NCBI GenBank assembly: GCA_039000515.1
Contig: JBCFYV010000935.1
Span: 61,046,346 to 61,110,345, forward strand
From: Timema cristinae
Lineage: Eukaryota; Arthropoda; Insecta; Phasmatodea; Timematidae
DNA: 64,000 nucleotides
Reading direction: 5' to 3'
The translations under genes and the position numbers were made by a program. Under the pieces are notes generated by a model. The model saw nothing but the letters and a program-made list of their open reading frames with translations, was not told where the DNA came from and made no database searches. This document shows positions 34,552 to 44,960 of the stretch, in pieces (position 1 is the first letter of the stretch; every line of letters begins with the position of its first letter).

Positions 34552-34640
34552 TGATCCCTGGATAGCTCTGGAGTAGATCAATGGTGCGCTAAGACAAAGT
34601 TCCAGGGTTCGATTCCCGTGTCCAGGTGTGATTTTCCTAT
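34552..34640 (+). mobile_element. SINE-D head
   Basis: GATCCCTGGATAGCTCTGGA and AGGGTTCGATTCCCGTGTCC. It is cut about ten bases after the head by the pogo-like element that follows. The preceding word CTTAAAATATGAATGAATAA is inverted upstream of the SINE-D at 38262. Confidence 0.72.
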
Positions 34641-34643
34641 CTA

Positions 34644-35019
34644 CACTAGAACCTTACTAGTCCGAACTAATTGGGACCGAATCTTGTTAGGATTAACCGG
34701 GATAATACGGCGATAAAGGATCTACACGAATTTTAAATTAAAGTTGAATGAGTCTAATCAAATCTTTATTTAACAGCTGATGTATATCACGTGATATGCA
34801 CTGTAATTATGTTTAGTTACAGGAGAACACGCTGTGTTGACAACAACATGTAAATATTAAGCAGATATCACTGTTATTAAAATTATCTTTTAACTTTAAA
34901 CTTGTTAACCAATAATTTATATTTCATTTGACTTCATTTTTTCCCCGTTTTCAGAAAAGTGTGTTCGGATTATCCAAAATTTTTGACTACCGGGGTTTGG
35001 TCTAACGAGGTTTTACCCT
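34644..35019. mobile_element. Pogo/Tigger-like MITE
   Basis: The left end is CACTAGAACCTTACTAGTCC. The right end reads inverse to GGGTAAAACCTCGTTAGACC and continues through CCGGTAGTCAAAAATTTTGG and AATCCGAACACACTTTTC, matching the fragment at 3539-3630. Non-coding, about 375 bp. Confidence 0.6.
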
Positions 35020-35032
35020 CAAAATGTTGGAA

Positions 35033-35812
35033 GGGTTTGACCATGTCTATGAATGTTGGAAGGGTTTGATCATGTCTGTGAATGTTTGAAGGGTTTGACC
35101 ATGTCTGTGAATGTTGGAAGGCTTTGACCATGTCTGAGAATGTTGGAAGTGTTTGACCATGTCTGTGAATGTTGGAAGGGTTTGACCATGTCTGTGAATG
35201 TTGGAAGGGTTTGACCATGTCTATGAATGTTGGAAGGGTTTGACCGTGTCTGTGATTGTTGGAAGGGTTTGACCATGTCTGTGAATGTTGGAAGGGTTTG
35301 ACCATGTCTGTGAATGTTGGAAGGGTTTGACCATGTCTGTGAATGTTGGAAGGGTTTGACCATGTCTGTGAATGTTGGAAGGGTTTGATCATGTCTGTGA
35401 ATGTTGGAAGGGTTTGACCATGTCTGTGAATGTCGGAAGGGTTTGATCATGTCTGTGAATGTCGGAAGGGTTTGACCATGTCTGTGAATGTTGGAAGGGT
35501 TTGACCATGTCTGTGAATGTTGGAAGGGTTTGACCATGTCTGTGAATGTTGGAAGGGTTTGATCATGTCTGTGAATGTTTGAAGGGTTTGACCATGTCTG
35601 TGAATGTTGTAAAGGTTTGATCATGTCTGTGAATGTTTGAGGGGTTTGACCATGTCTGTGAATGTTGGAAGGGTTTGATCATGTCTGTGAATGTTGGAAG
35701 GGTTTGATCATGTCTGTGAATGTCGGAAGGGTTTGACCATGTCTGTGAATGTTGGAAGGGTTTGATCATGTCTGTGAATGTTGGAAGGGTTTGACCGTGT
35801 TTGTAAAAAGTC
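35033..35812. repeat. Minisatellite, 29-bp unit, about 27 copies
   Basis: The unit contains GTTGGAAGGGTTTGACCATG and TCTGTGAAT, with TTGATCATG and TTGAAGGG variants. Since 29 is not divisible by 3, all three minus frames stay open. This explains the long repetitive minus-strand frames 34970-36003, which are not genes. The array ends about 40 bp before the homeobox splice acceptor. Confidence 0.96.
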
Positions 35813-35849
35813 AGGAAGTTCTTTTGCTGATATGCGTGTGGTTTCCCAG

Positions 35850-36013
35850 GCTGTGGTCCGCAACACGCCCTCTTGGGGAAGACTCGCAGACCCCGGACGG
35901 CGTTCACCAGCCAGCAGCTTTTGGAGCTAGAGAAACAGTTCCGACAGAACAAGTACCTGTCCAGACCGAAGAGGTTTGAGGTGGCCACCAGCCTCATGCT
36001 CACGGAGACTCAG
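35850..36013 (+). CDS. mnx: Mnx/HB9/exex-type homeobox gene, exon with first part of the homeodomain
   Basis: Mnx proteins are homeodomain transcription factors of motor neurons and endoderm. The exon follows a TTTCCCAG acceptor. Its first two bases complete a codon and the rest reads [10 protein letters not shown], then [19 protein letters not shown] and a stretch ending [21 protein letters not shown] (last residues at 36011-36013), followed by a GTACAC donor. The LLGK...[16 protein letters not shown] and [17 protein letters not shown] signatures are those of the Mnx family. The break between homeodomain residues 44 and 45 is a common homeobox intron position. The orthology call is firm; 5' exons were not found in the window. 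Confidence 0.93.
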
Positions 36014-36130
36014 GTACACGAAGGCATGTCAAACTGAAAGGCTGGTAGAGACAGTCTTAGTGCTCGACTCTTGTGGGACTTGAGTTTGATTCCAGGCCGG
36101 GTGCGGATCTTCCCTCTAGAAGGATATTGG

Positions 36131-36375
36131 TGCACCGCATCTTACTACCTTTTTAGGTTATACTCTTAGGTACTTACTACGCTAACGAACTAGGGATGAG
36201 GATGGTTGAATTTATATGAAGTGTACCCACATTTTACGTGGAGGGAGAGTGGAAAACTAACTTTGGTGAAAATCTCAGTACACCAGACCAGGATTAGAAT
36301 CCCGATCTACCTGTCATCGGCAGTCTAGTCCAACGTGAGAGTGATGCCTTATATCATGCGGCCACCAAAGTGGGT
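36131..36375 (-). mobile_element. SINE-B in the mnx intron
   Basis: Inverse tail CACCGCATCTTACTACCTTT, body TTACGTGGAGGGAGAGTGGA, head inverse CATGCGGCCACCAAAGTGGG. Confidence 0.82.
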
Positions 36376-37102
36376 TCTTTTAATTAATCCTTTAGGATCT
36401 TATATTAAGGGTATGTAGCTGAGCTATTGCGCACTCAAATTGTGAAATAATGTATACCTGTCAGCTGGTCCACACGAATTGCGTAACCTGTCATCCCATT
36501 CAACTTATAACCACTAACCTAACCTAATCTAACCTAACCTAGGCTTACATAGCCTACATGTTCCATTATTAACAGTCATTATGAATTTAATTTTAACTCC
36601 ACAGTTCGTGTAAGGCTATTGCCGAGCTCGTATGAATTGTTCCTCAATTCGTGTGCACCCGTATTAGTTGTTCCGCAATTCGTGTGCGCCGCTCAGATGT
36701 TGCGCTTAGGTTAAGTATTGACAAACTCTTTAACCGTACAAGAGTTCGATGTTGACTGGAATGAACACACAACTCTTGCTTATGAGCCCATACCTAAGAG
36801 GTAGGCCTGTAGACATAGTTTAAAAGTTGAAATTTTCTCCTTTGAAAAGTCCAAAAATCCACATATTTCTGCTGATTAATAAGACGTAAATGCCCTGTAA
36901 ACGAAAGGTAACTTCTATAAGAACGTAGAATGGATATTTAAGAATCAAATTATTTTATTTAATAGGGAAGAGATCAAAACACTATCTGGATTTTCTCCTC
37001 CCCTGTTTGTTCTCCTACTGCCGGACAGCTCCATCCAGGAACGTTATAAATACTTTTGGTTTCTGGCGTTTATGAATTTCTGCTCGATTATTCTAGCGCC
37101 TT
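36376..37102. other. Intron sequence without recognised elements
   Basis: Apart from the CCTAA array at 36513-36542, nothing was recognised. AATTCGTGTG recurs near 36613-36690. Confidence 0.45.
36513..36542. repeat. Short CCTAA (TTAGG-type) array
   Basis: Five to six CCTAA-like units (one reads CTAAT). TTAGG is the canonical insect telomere unit. An array this short could equally be chance or a scar of end-joining. Confidence 0.5.
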
Positions 37103-37108
37103 AAGTCT

Positions 37109-37113
<5 letters not shown>

Positions 37114-37179
<66 letters not shown>

Positions 37180-37181
37180 TA

Positions 37182-37225
<44 letters not shown>

Positions 37226-37490
37226 GCACCGCGTCTTACTACCCATTCGGGTTGTACGCACTTACGCTAATGTGTAATGGTAGGGTGATTGTGAGATGAA
37301 ATGAAGGACCTACAGTTTAACGTGGAATCCGAACCACGGTGGTGGCCTGGCATTCCCCACATTCACAAGATGTCTTGTCAGAGGTGAAGGAAGGGTTTGG
37401 TAATCAGATAAATCTGTGCCGGGACCGAGGATTGAACCCCGGCCGCCAGCATAGAAGTTTGACACCTTACCCCTAGACCACCAGGTCACC
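37114..37490 (-). mobile_element. SINE-A with a (TAA)n/(TTA)n hairpin tail, 11-bp TSD
   Basis: AAGTCTTTAAT at 37103-37113 and 37491-37501. The plus strand reads about 65 bp of (TAA)n, then ATTATA, then about 45 bp of (TTA)n before AGCACCGCGTCTTACTACCC. The A-rich tail is thus an inverted microsatellite. The rest is a short-variant full-length copy. Confidence 0.92.
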
Positions 37491-37555
37491 AAGTCTTTAA
37501 TCAATCTTGCGTTAAGATTATCAATGGAAGAATAAGTTTGATTGCTTATTGGAAA

Positions 37556-37605
37556 AGTGACGCCTAAATACGGGAATCGAACCAGGTTAATTTGTATCAG
37601 TGGGT
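37556..37605 (-). mobile_element. SINE-D fragment
   Basis: GTGACGCCTAAATACGGGAA and TCGAACCAGG are the inverse of the SINE-D box B region. Confidence 0.5.
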
Positions 37606-37805
37606 CAAAAAGCGACCAATGAGCATTTCAGCTTGGTCTCATGCTGGATGTTACTCTTAATTTCCGGTTGTTCATTGTCCTAGATTAGTAGGTACTGGCT
37701 GATTTCAATATGAAGGGACTTTTTTTTGGTCTGTTATAACATTTACAATCTTCCCATATTCATACGTCAACTCATGTGATCTGCAGAGATAATATCAATG
37801 TCAAC

Positions 37806-38066
37806 CCGATTCAGTGGCCGAATGGTCTAAGGCGTCACTCTCGTGTTAAGACTTGACTGATAAAGACGGGAATACTGGGGTTCGAACACCTGTCGGGTCT
37901 ACTTAGGGTGGCTTTTTATGAATGGTTTGTCAATCTTCTTCCACGAAAATTCGCGTAGATTACCTCTAAAATGCTTTCTTCCTCATCCATACCTAATTAG
38001 AGTAATTATCATATATGCTCATAACCTAACCAGGTAGTACAGTAAGATGCGGTGATTAAAAAAAAA
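37806..38066 (+). mobile_element. SINE-B
   Basis: Head TTCAGTGGCCGAATGGTCTA, which is close to a tRNA-Leu/Ser 5' half. Box B GGGGTTCGAACACCTGTCGG. The tail has a 5-bp insertion (AGGTAGTACAGTAAGATGCG). Confidence 0.87.
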
Positions 38067-38095
38067 CACATTAGTTTGTCCTATTCTTTAAATTT

Positions 38096-38180
38096 AAAAT
38101 GACACCTAGACACGTGAATTGAACCCGAGACCTTTGACTTTGTATACCAATGCTCTAATCCACTGAGATATCCAGTAATC
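38096..38180 (-). mobile_element. SINE-D head
   Basis: Inverse box B GTGAATTGAACCCGAGACC and inverse box A region CCAATGCTCTAATCCACTGA. Faces the next SINE-D about 80 bp away, giving an inverted pair. Confidence 0.72.
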
Positions 38181-38261
38181 GTCCTGTTCCCATGGTAATT
38201 ATTCACTCATATTTTAAGGCAAAGTCTGTAATGGACGTTAGGGAATCATCAGATAGATGGG

Positions 38262-38530
38262 CACGGGATGATTCCTGGATAGCTCACTGGTTAGAGAGTA
38301 TTGGCGTACTAAGTAAAAGGTCCCGGGTTCAATTCACGTGTCCAGGTGTCATTTTTAAATCTAAAGAAAATTTTATTTAGATGCGCCAATAACCGTAATT
38401 ATCAAATATAATAGCTTGGTTATTTAATCCACCATTAGCTTTTCCCCTTTCGGTAAGTGTTAAAATAATGGTCAGGAGTCAGGCTGTTGTGTTTGTCTCA
38501 GAGTTAAAATGAGCTAAGCCGTATATAAAC
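38262..38530 (+). mobile_element. SINE-D with body
   Basis: Reference copy: head CTGGATAGCTCACTGGTTAG, box B CGGGTTCAATTCACGTGTCC. A diverged body reaches the module GGCTGTTGTGTTTGTCTCAG, equivalent to GGGTGTTGTGCCTGTCCTAG at 44900. Confidence 0.68.
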
Positions 38531-38561
38531 CACAATAAAAATTAAAATCTCAAGGAAATGC

Positions 38562-38642
38562 TCCTAATCCAGTGGTAGAACCTTGGGTCACAAAGTCAAA
38601 GGTCCCTGGTTCGAATTCCATGAATATATGTCATTTTTCAAC
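38562..38642 (+). mobile_element. SINE-D head
   Basis: TCCAGTGGTAGAACCTTGGG and CCCTGGTTCGAATTCCATG. Follows the preceding copy directly, as a head-to-tail pair. Confidence 0.65.
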
Positions 38643-38644
38643 GT

Positions 38645-40155
38645 TTATATTTAGTCATAATTTGTTTAAGGATACATTCAACACTAACTGATAGTTTAAA
38701 TTTCATTTATAAAATTAAAATAACGTTATATTTAAACGTTAATAAACTATTCAAACTTAGTAGATATAGACAGCTTTCGTTAATTTGTTTTAATCTTAGT
38801 CCAATATTCATATTGTTTTTTTAATGTTTGTGTACCATATTATAAATATTAATTTATTTATGATGTAAAAATAAATAATCATCTTTAAATAATACTAAGT
38901 TTACGTTTACATGAATTTAACTATTAATCAAATAAAATAACACTTTTGTATGCAATTCTGAGAATAAAACACGTAATATCTAAAACTAATGCTTTTTTTT
39001 TTACCAACGCAAACAATATCTTCTCCAATTAAGCATTTAAATATAATCCTATAATAGAGTTTGCATAGCAACAAACTTTATTTCATAAAGTTATTTTTAA
39101 TATGGTTCTTTAATAGTCTCTAAGAGCTAGACTTGCTCATTTTGTAACCTCTTCCCACAGTCCTAAATACACGCTATAAAGAGACAAACAAAAAAAAAAC
39201 TCTGGTTGAATAGGTTACCTCACCTTGGAATAATCCTTAATTAACTGTACTTTCAAATTTACTAAAAAAATAAATAAAAAGTGCACGAGTTGTTTTTTTT
39301 TGGGTCAGGGAATAAAAGAGTGAGGGTGAAACATCTTTAAGCCAATTATCCCAGATTATTATTTTTCTATTTCATGTTTCACTTAGTATCACCATTTCAC
39401 AAAACATAGCCCTACCCCCCTCCTCAAAATCTAATCCCTAACCCCCTCCATATCCTATGATCGTCGTGAACACCAATCAGAGAACGAATCTCTCAACCTA
39501 ACAAACAAATCCTAAAGCTAAGGAAAATAAAAAAATAAATAAAACATGAACACACGCAAAAAAAAAAACACAGCTAAAGAGTGAATGGGGGGTTGGAGGG
39601 AGGGTGGACTAGTGTGAAAGTATAATCTTGCGATATATGAGCTTCAACTGTCACAAAGGAAAGCTTTTCATTTGTTTGCGCGTGAGCTCAGAGCTGGTAA
39701 AATATAGCGGAGTGATATTTCACGCGTACACCCAAGAAGACGAGTACAGATTTAGAAGGCCTTGGAAAGCGATGTGATGTGTAGTTAAACGAAACACAAC
39801 GAATCTATAATTTATTTGAATAATCGTCAGCTTTTTTAAAAAAAAAAAAAAAATTATTTTGAGGATTTACGACGAGAAATTTATCTGTTCTATTTTTGTA
39901 TGTCTGCTTGTAGATATTTCACCCTCCCCCCCATACCTCACCCCTTTTATCCCTTCGATGATCGATTGTTTCTATGTATTCTATGCTATGACTTATTTCA
40001 ATGGTAGACGTGATCTATCTACCGTGAAATAAAAAAATAACTTTAATCGAAATGGTTCAAATTAAAATAAGTCGACCTATATTTCAAATAATAATGCCGA
40101 GAACAATATCAATAATAATTTCCTGCTCTTTTGTAATAATATCTTCTAATATCAT
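38645..40155. other. Intron sequence, mostly AT-rich, no element recognised
   Basis: AT-rich to about 39570. The segment 39590-39800 is balanced in composition and apparently single-copy, with GCGCGTGAGCTCAGAGCTGG. It stands out from its surroundings. An A tract lies at 39839-39853. Confidence 0.4.
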
Positions 40156-40166
40156 ACAAATTAATA

Positions 40167-40222
40167 TTATTATTACTATTAGCACCGTGTCTTACTATTC
40201 GTTCGGGTTACACACACACATT
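40167..40222 (-). mobile_element. Tail-only SINE copy (56 bp) with TSD
   Basis: Consists of (TTA)n, AGCACCGTGTCTTACTATTC, GTTCGGGTTA and a short (CA)n. Flanked by ACAAATTAATA at 40156-40166 and 40223-40233. It cannot be assigned to A or B because only the shared module is present. Confidence 0.88.
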
Positions 40223-40468
40223 ACAAATTAATAATGTTCTCCAGCAAATAAAACCCCAATTATTATACTCTAATAATGGCTTACATTCTATCGAATACTC
40301 GAAAAAATACTCGAAAAGAAGTGGCATTGTTGATAACATGATTAAATCAGCTTATATTCTTATTATTTACAGAGGCAAAAACATTTATATTTCAAAATAC
40401 CCACGTGACATTAAAATATTGTTTGCGCGTCAAATATTCTATCCACCGATCATATTTAGTTGTTTATA

Positions 40469-40474
40469 ATTTTA

Positions 40475-40523
<49 letters not shown>

Positions 40524-40690
40524 TAATTATATATATATATATGATATAGATAATTATATTTCATAATATATAATTATATTATGAAATATAATTATCTTAC
40601 TTTTGCCTAATTCTATTTTATATATTTATATATATATATATATTAAAAATAGAATTAGCAAAAGTAAGATATTATATTTAATAATTAATT
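40469..40690. repeat. (TA)n tract with flanking inverted repeat
   Basis: A (TA)n run of about 45 bp is followed by two nested inverted repeats: TATAATTATATT-type, and ATCTTACTTTTGC...TTCTATTTT against AAAATAGAATTAGCAAAAGT. Strong cruciform potential, 300 bp before the last mnx exon. Confidence 0.8.
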
Positions 40691-40997
40691 GTAAATTTCG
40701 ACATTATTTTTAATAAACTTTTTCATACATGTATTACACACGAAATATTTAATTCACTAACAATACTTGATAAAACTAAAAATAATATACTAAGGTTGAA
40801 ACTATCTTTGGTTGTGCGTAAAGCCGTCTCTGGGTACATCTTCCATTTAAATCAAATATAGTTGCAACATGAGGCCTGGACCCGGCTTCGTTTATCGTGC
40901 CTAGGTGGCATTTTTATTTATAAAGTATAAATATGATAACAATATAGCAGTTATTTGTCTTCAAATTAATAACCATTGTTGTGAACATTTGTTTCAG
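40691..40997. other. Intron 3' end
   Basis: No element recognised; it ends in the acceptor TTTGTTTCAG. Confidence 0.5.
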
Positions 40998-41450
40998 GTC
41001 AAAATCTGGTTCCAGAATCGTCGCATGAAGTGGAAAAAGGAGTAAAAAGGCACAGCAGGAAGCAAAGGCGAAAGACGACGCAGACAAACGAAACGGAAGC
41101 TCGAACAAGACGGACAGTAACAAACTAAAGAAACAATCGAGAAGAACCACGACAGAGTTGTCGTTGTCAACAGAGACGCCGATGACGGCAACGGTGTGAG
41201 CGCGATCGCAGCGCATTCTAGTGGTGGCAACTCGAGAAGTATGAGTCCTAACCTGAGTTCTAGTGACGTTGCGCATTCAGTTCCCCAAGTGATGGACTCT
41301 GGGACCAACATGTCGTACCAGCAGCAACAACAGCCGTCTCAGAATGCACAACGGATGCATCATCATCTACACCACCATCATCTCAGTCATCACAGAAGGA
41401 TGAGTTTACAAGATGGCGGTGAAGCGCTGTACAGGCCATACGTTGTGTAG
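40998..41450 (+). CDS. mnx: mnx last exon: homeodomain helix 3 and C-terminal tail, frame disrupted as written
   Basis: Begins VKIWFQNRRMKWK, the DNA-recognition helix, in frame with the previous exon. As written the frame then hits TAA at 41043-41045, after an AAAAAGG run at 41034-41040. Reading one base on, from 41038, gives the basic run RSKKAQQEAKAKD that Mnx proteins carry after the homeodomain. This stays open to TGA at 41197-41199. The original frame is open from 41121 to the TAG at 41448-41450 and encodes a Ser/Gln/His-rich tail (SSGGNSRSMSPNLSSSD, YQQQQQ, His clusters). So the exon looks like real coding sequence with one extra base in the A run and one missing base between 41121 and 41196. 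Sequencing error, allelic damage or a truncated product are all possible. No repair is offered here. Confidence 0.85.
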
Positions 41451-42734
41451 CTAACGCTATCTAGTGATCTAAATTTGCATTGTCCTCACAATATACGAGT
41501 ATCGAACTATTTCACACAAATAATAAAATAGGATTTGTATAAATTATGCCAGACAACAAATGGCCGATTATTAAATTGATTAAGAAAATAAAAGTTCAAC
41601 ACTGAGCATAATCGTCTTTCTATAGTATTTACAAAGCCATTATAAGAAGTTTTAAAGAAGCTTAAACCATAATGGTGGCCTAAAGTTAGTTAATACGTTT
41701 CGTTACTCTCAAGTCGCTTAATATAACAAAAGTTGTCAAATTGTTTGTTGAAAACCTAATATAAGAATCGGATCGTTGAATTATTCCCTTCCCTCCAAGA
41801 CAAATAGGCTTAACAAAAAAACAAAAACAGCTAAGCCTCTATGTCTATATTTGCTTAACTTGAGTGAAAGATTTTAAGCACGATGGAAGACTACTCTAAA
41901 TTATATAGAAACTTTTTTTGTTTGTTTTTGTAGCTTTCATTCCATTTGAAAGTTACTTTGTGTAGCCTGCTTTGAAATGAAACAGGATTATTTAACTTGA
42001 GCAAAAAGGCACATCTTTAACTGTCACCATTGCCAATCGACTTTTTTGAAGAATCATGTTGAGTGAGGATGTTTATAGACTGCAATTATTATTATTTATT
42101 CAATTTTAGATTTTAAACACTAATGTGCAATCATAGCTTTAATAATTTATAATTGTTTATGTAAAAAATTTAATATTCTGTAAATAATTCTTTTATTCTA
42201 AAATTTTTGTCCAGGCACGCTTACACAGAAAATATTATTTCAACCTTACTAACATCTAAGTCAGTGATTGATACTGTGATGTAGCTTGATTCAGGTAGAT
42301 TTTGATTAATCAGAAATAAAAACAAAATAGCACCTTAGCACTTGAATTTAGTAAAGAAACTTTAACCGAAATCATATTTTCTAACATAACAATGAATTCT
42401 GCAATCCTTGATCACAGATGAACTGTATTATGCCTATTATATACAAGAAGACTAAAAAATAAAGGTTGTGTTTATGAAGGTACCTTTTATGATTTGATTC
42501 CAAAGTGTTTTGATAACCAACTGAAATACTGAGGCCACTGCACTGACCTATCCAGGTTCATTCCTTACTCGGGTTAATTTACAACTCTACTGGTTGGTTT
42601 AAGAAGTAACAGTCAATACAGACGAGCTAAAAACGAATTTTAATATGGAATGAACTTGTACAGCACAATAATGAAGTATCAACGTGCCAAGGTGTTGAAT
42701 TTATGTTTTACAAGTATCACTATCACCTAATATG
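41451..42734 (+). other. Probable mnx 3' UTR and downstream sequence
   Basis: AT-rich with no frames or SINEs. AATAAA signals lie at 41587-41592 and 42458-42463, either of which could end the transcript. The absence of SINEs for 1.2 kb is unusual for this window. Confidence 0.45.
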
Positions 42735-42982
42735 ATCGCTGAGGGAAATTCATGTCTTATGGAGAACAACTTTATCTTCGATCTCTCTCAGTTGATTGTT
42801 GCCAAATCTCCTCGCTCTCAGTTATGTCTGAAGTTGGTGTGTTGGCGTAAGAAGGAGCTACTGGCAACCTCTAATAACCAGCGTTGCAAACTTATCTTAC
42901 ATTTGAGGGGAGCTTGACCACACAAAAACTATAAAATGACAACGCTGTTTCCCAATAGTAACAACGAAGTTCCCTCAGCGAT
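42735..42982. mobile_element. Small inverted-repeat element (248 bp)
   Basis: Ends ATCGCTGAGGGAAATTC and the inverse of ATCGCTGAGGGAACTTC (one mismatch in 17). AATAT lies just outside on both sides, with one extra base on the left. The open frames inside are unremarkable. Confidence 0.65.
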
Positions 42983-43290
42983 AATATCCAGTATATTCAA
43001 ACAACCAATCAATCTAATTTTGGCTCAACACAGCTTTCTCTCTCATTTTATCCGCCCATTAAAAAAAAAATCAAAGTTTACTGGAATCACTAAATCTCGA
43101 ATAAGTTATTGTTATCTTGTCAACCAACCAATTATCTCCAATTATATAAGGGGGAACATCAAATTCCAGTATCCTTCTGTAAATTAGGCTTATACAACTA
43201 CAGTACAATTTTCATAATAATGGTTTTATCTGTAAGAAAAGTTCACGTATTTAATATATCAGGTCATGTTATCTGGACCTGTCATTTTTT
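42983..43290. other. No gene recognised
   Basis: AT-rich sequence with short overlapping frames only. Confidence 0.45.
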
Positions 43291-43303
43291 ATAAAAAATT
43301 ATC

Positions 43304-43338
43304 TGCGTATAACCTGAACGGGTAGTAAGACGCGGTTC

Positions 43339-43393
<55 letters not shown>
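43304..43393 (+). mobile_element. Tail-only SINE copy (90 bp) with TSD
   Basis: Starts TGCGTATAACCTGAACGGG, so only the last 40 bases of the SINE plus about 50 bp of (TAA)n. Flanks are ATAAAAAATTATC (43291-43303) and ATAAAAATTATC (43394-43405), equal apart from one A. Confidence 0.87.
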
Positions 43394-43394
<1 letters not shown>

Positions 43395-43510
43395 TAAAAA
43401 TTATCAATATGTATAAAATAACACAATAAAGCTATACACTTTGGGCCCTTTTTTTTGAAATTTGTAAGTCCCTCCCTTCCTATAAAAATGGGACTGTAGT
43501 TTCAATGTTA

Positions 43511-43512
<2 letters not shown>

Positions 43513-43545
<33 letters not shown>

Positions 43546-43816
43546 GCACCACGTCTTACTACCCATTCGGGTTATACGCACTTACGCTAATGTGTAGGCT
43601 AATGGTAGGGTGATTGTGAGATGAAATGAAGGACCTACAGTTTAACGTGGAATCCGAACCACGGTGGAGGCCTGGTATTCCCCACATTCACAAGATGTCT
43701 TGTTAGAGGTGAAGGAAGGGTTTGGCAATCAGATAAATCTGTGCCGGGACCGAGGATTGAATCCCGGCCGCCAGCATAGAAGTCTGACACCTTACCCCTA
43801 GACCGCCAGGTCACCA
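43513..43816 (-). mobile_element. SINE-A, full length, 12-bp TSD
   Basis: TTCAATGTTACA at 43501-43512 and 43817-43828. Short central variant. It carries a 5-6 bp insertion (AATGTGTAGGCTAATGG) in the body relative to other copies. Head inverse CTAGACCGCCAGGTCACC intact. Confidence 0.94.
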
Positions 43817-43828
43817 TTCAATGTTACA

Positions 43829-44789
43829 CAACTATCACACGTCGTATAGCTGATTTAATGTAGCGCATACTATTTTGTTGTTGAATATTTTCCTTTACCG
43901 TGATTCAAGAAATAAAAACTATACGGCGATGCCTCGTTCATAATCTTAGTACTTATCATTTCTAATTGGTAGTTAAATATTGTCTGGCCATTGATCACAC
44001 TTAACCATTTTGAGAGTTATATAAGGGTCAGTTTCATAGTCAGACTGAGTATGCCTCAAGTGTGACGCTATAATAAATACAAGACGACACATACCTTAAC
44101 AAGAATTGAATGGGCCAAATTCGCAATTTAAACTGGCTCAAAGTACTACCAAATCTTAATTCCTCAGCCATCACATTTAAACTAAGAAACCGCCGACTGA
44201 AATTAGATAATTCACTGGGCGCTGCGGGAAATTGCAAGTTTAACAAGTTGTGTTTGTAACTATCGAAAAATACAATAAGTTCTTGATTATCCGTAATCTA
44301 CTTATCTGGTTTGTGGATTCTATGCATGGTTCTTCATCATTTTAACGTATGCGGTAATTTTAAATAAAAGCAGTAACTCAGGAAACACCACTCGTAATTT
44401 CCCCTTTGGTCCCCCTCTCCCCCCACCCGCCTTTACGCCTGTCACTGCTCATTACACAACGAAAATATTATGATATTACTTTACAAAACAGATGCTATTA
44501 TTAGTATGAAGTGTTCTATCTTACGACAGGTACGTTCCTTTTATCAGTGAACTTAGAGCTCCAATGTGCCTTGTCCTCTGCCTCCTCCTTCAGCTCCCAG
44601 AATTTTCTTCTTTTCCTTCAACTCATCCAATATTTGAATCCTCCTCCTTCCTAAGCTCTCTTCACCTCAACCTTGTCTTCTATGACGTCATGAAGAAGAC
44701 AGTTCCTCCTAAGGATGTGTCCGATCCAGTTTGCTTTGCACCGAAGAATCACATCTACAATGTTTACCTTGGTTATTTTTCTCTTAAGG
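43829..44789. other. No gene recognised
   Basis: A C/T-rich stretch at 44560-44660 underlies the plus-strand open frame 44564-44830. That frame runs into SINE sequence and has no motif. Confidence 0.45.
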
Positions 44790-44960
44790 GAAATTATCCT
44801 AACGGTCACCGGGTTCGATTTCCAACATAGCCAAAAATTTATTATTAATAAAAAAATATGGGTTTAACCTTTCACATTGGATAAATTAACGGCCGGGGAC
44901 TGGGTGTTGTGCCTGTCCTAGTCTTAAAATAGATTAAAAGGCATATGAAGCTACAACAGT
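44790..44960 (+). mobile_element. SINE-C/D piece with shared module
   Basis: Box B ACCGGGTTCGATTTCC, then AACGGCCGGGGACTGGGTGT and TGTGCCTGTCCTAGTCTTAA. It shows the C/D module attached to a D-like box B. Confidence 0.65.

Larger units (their letters stand above)
36014..40997 (+). other. mnx intron (phase 0, about 4.98 kb)
   Basis: Starts GTACAC and ends TTTGTTTCAG, lying between codons of the homeodomain. It holds at least eight SINE pieces (A, B and D groups), a CCTAA array and AT palindromes, listed separately. Confidence 0.85.

Noticed and set aside
34970..36003. Long minus-strand repetitive frames (about 140-184 codons) near the homeobox exon
   Set aside because: They are the 29-bp minisatellite read in several frames, and one runs into the antisense of the homeobox exon.
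36513..36542. A true telomere or chromosome end
   Set aside because: Only about 30 bp and placed within an intron.
41043..41045. Calling the mnx last exon a pseudogene
   Set aside because: Helix 3, the basic tail and the His/Gln-rich C-terminus all read as coding; two single-base indels, one in a homopolymer, are more simply consensus errors. Left open as a finding.
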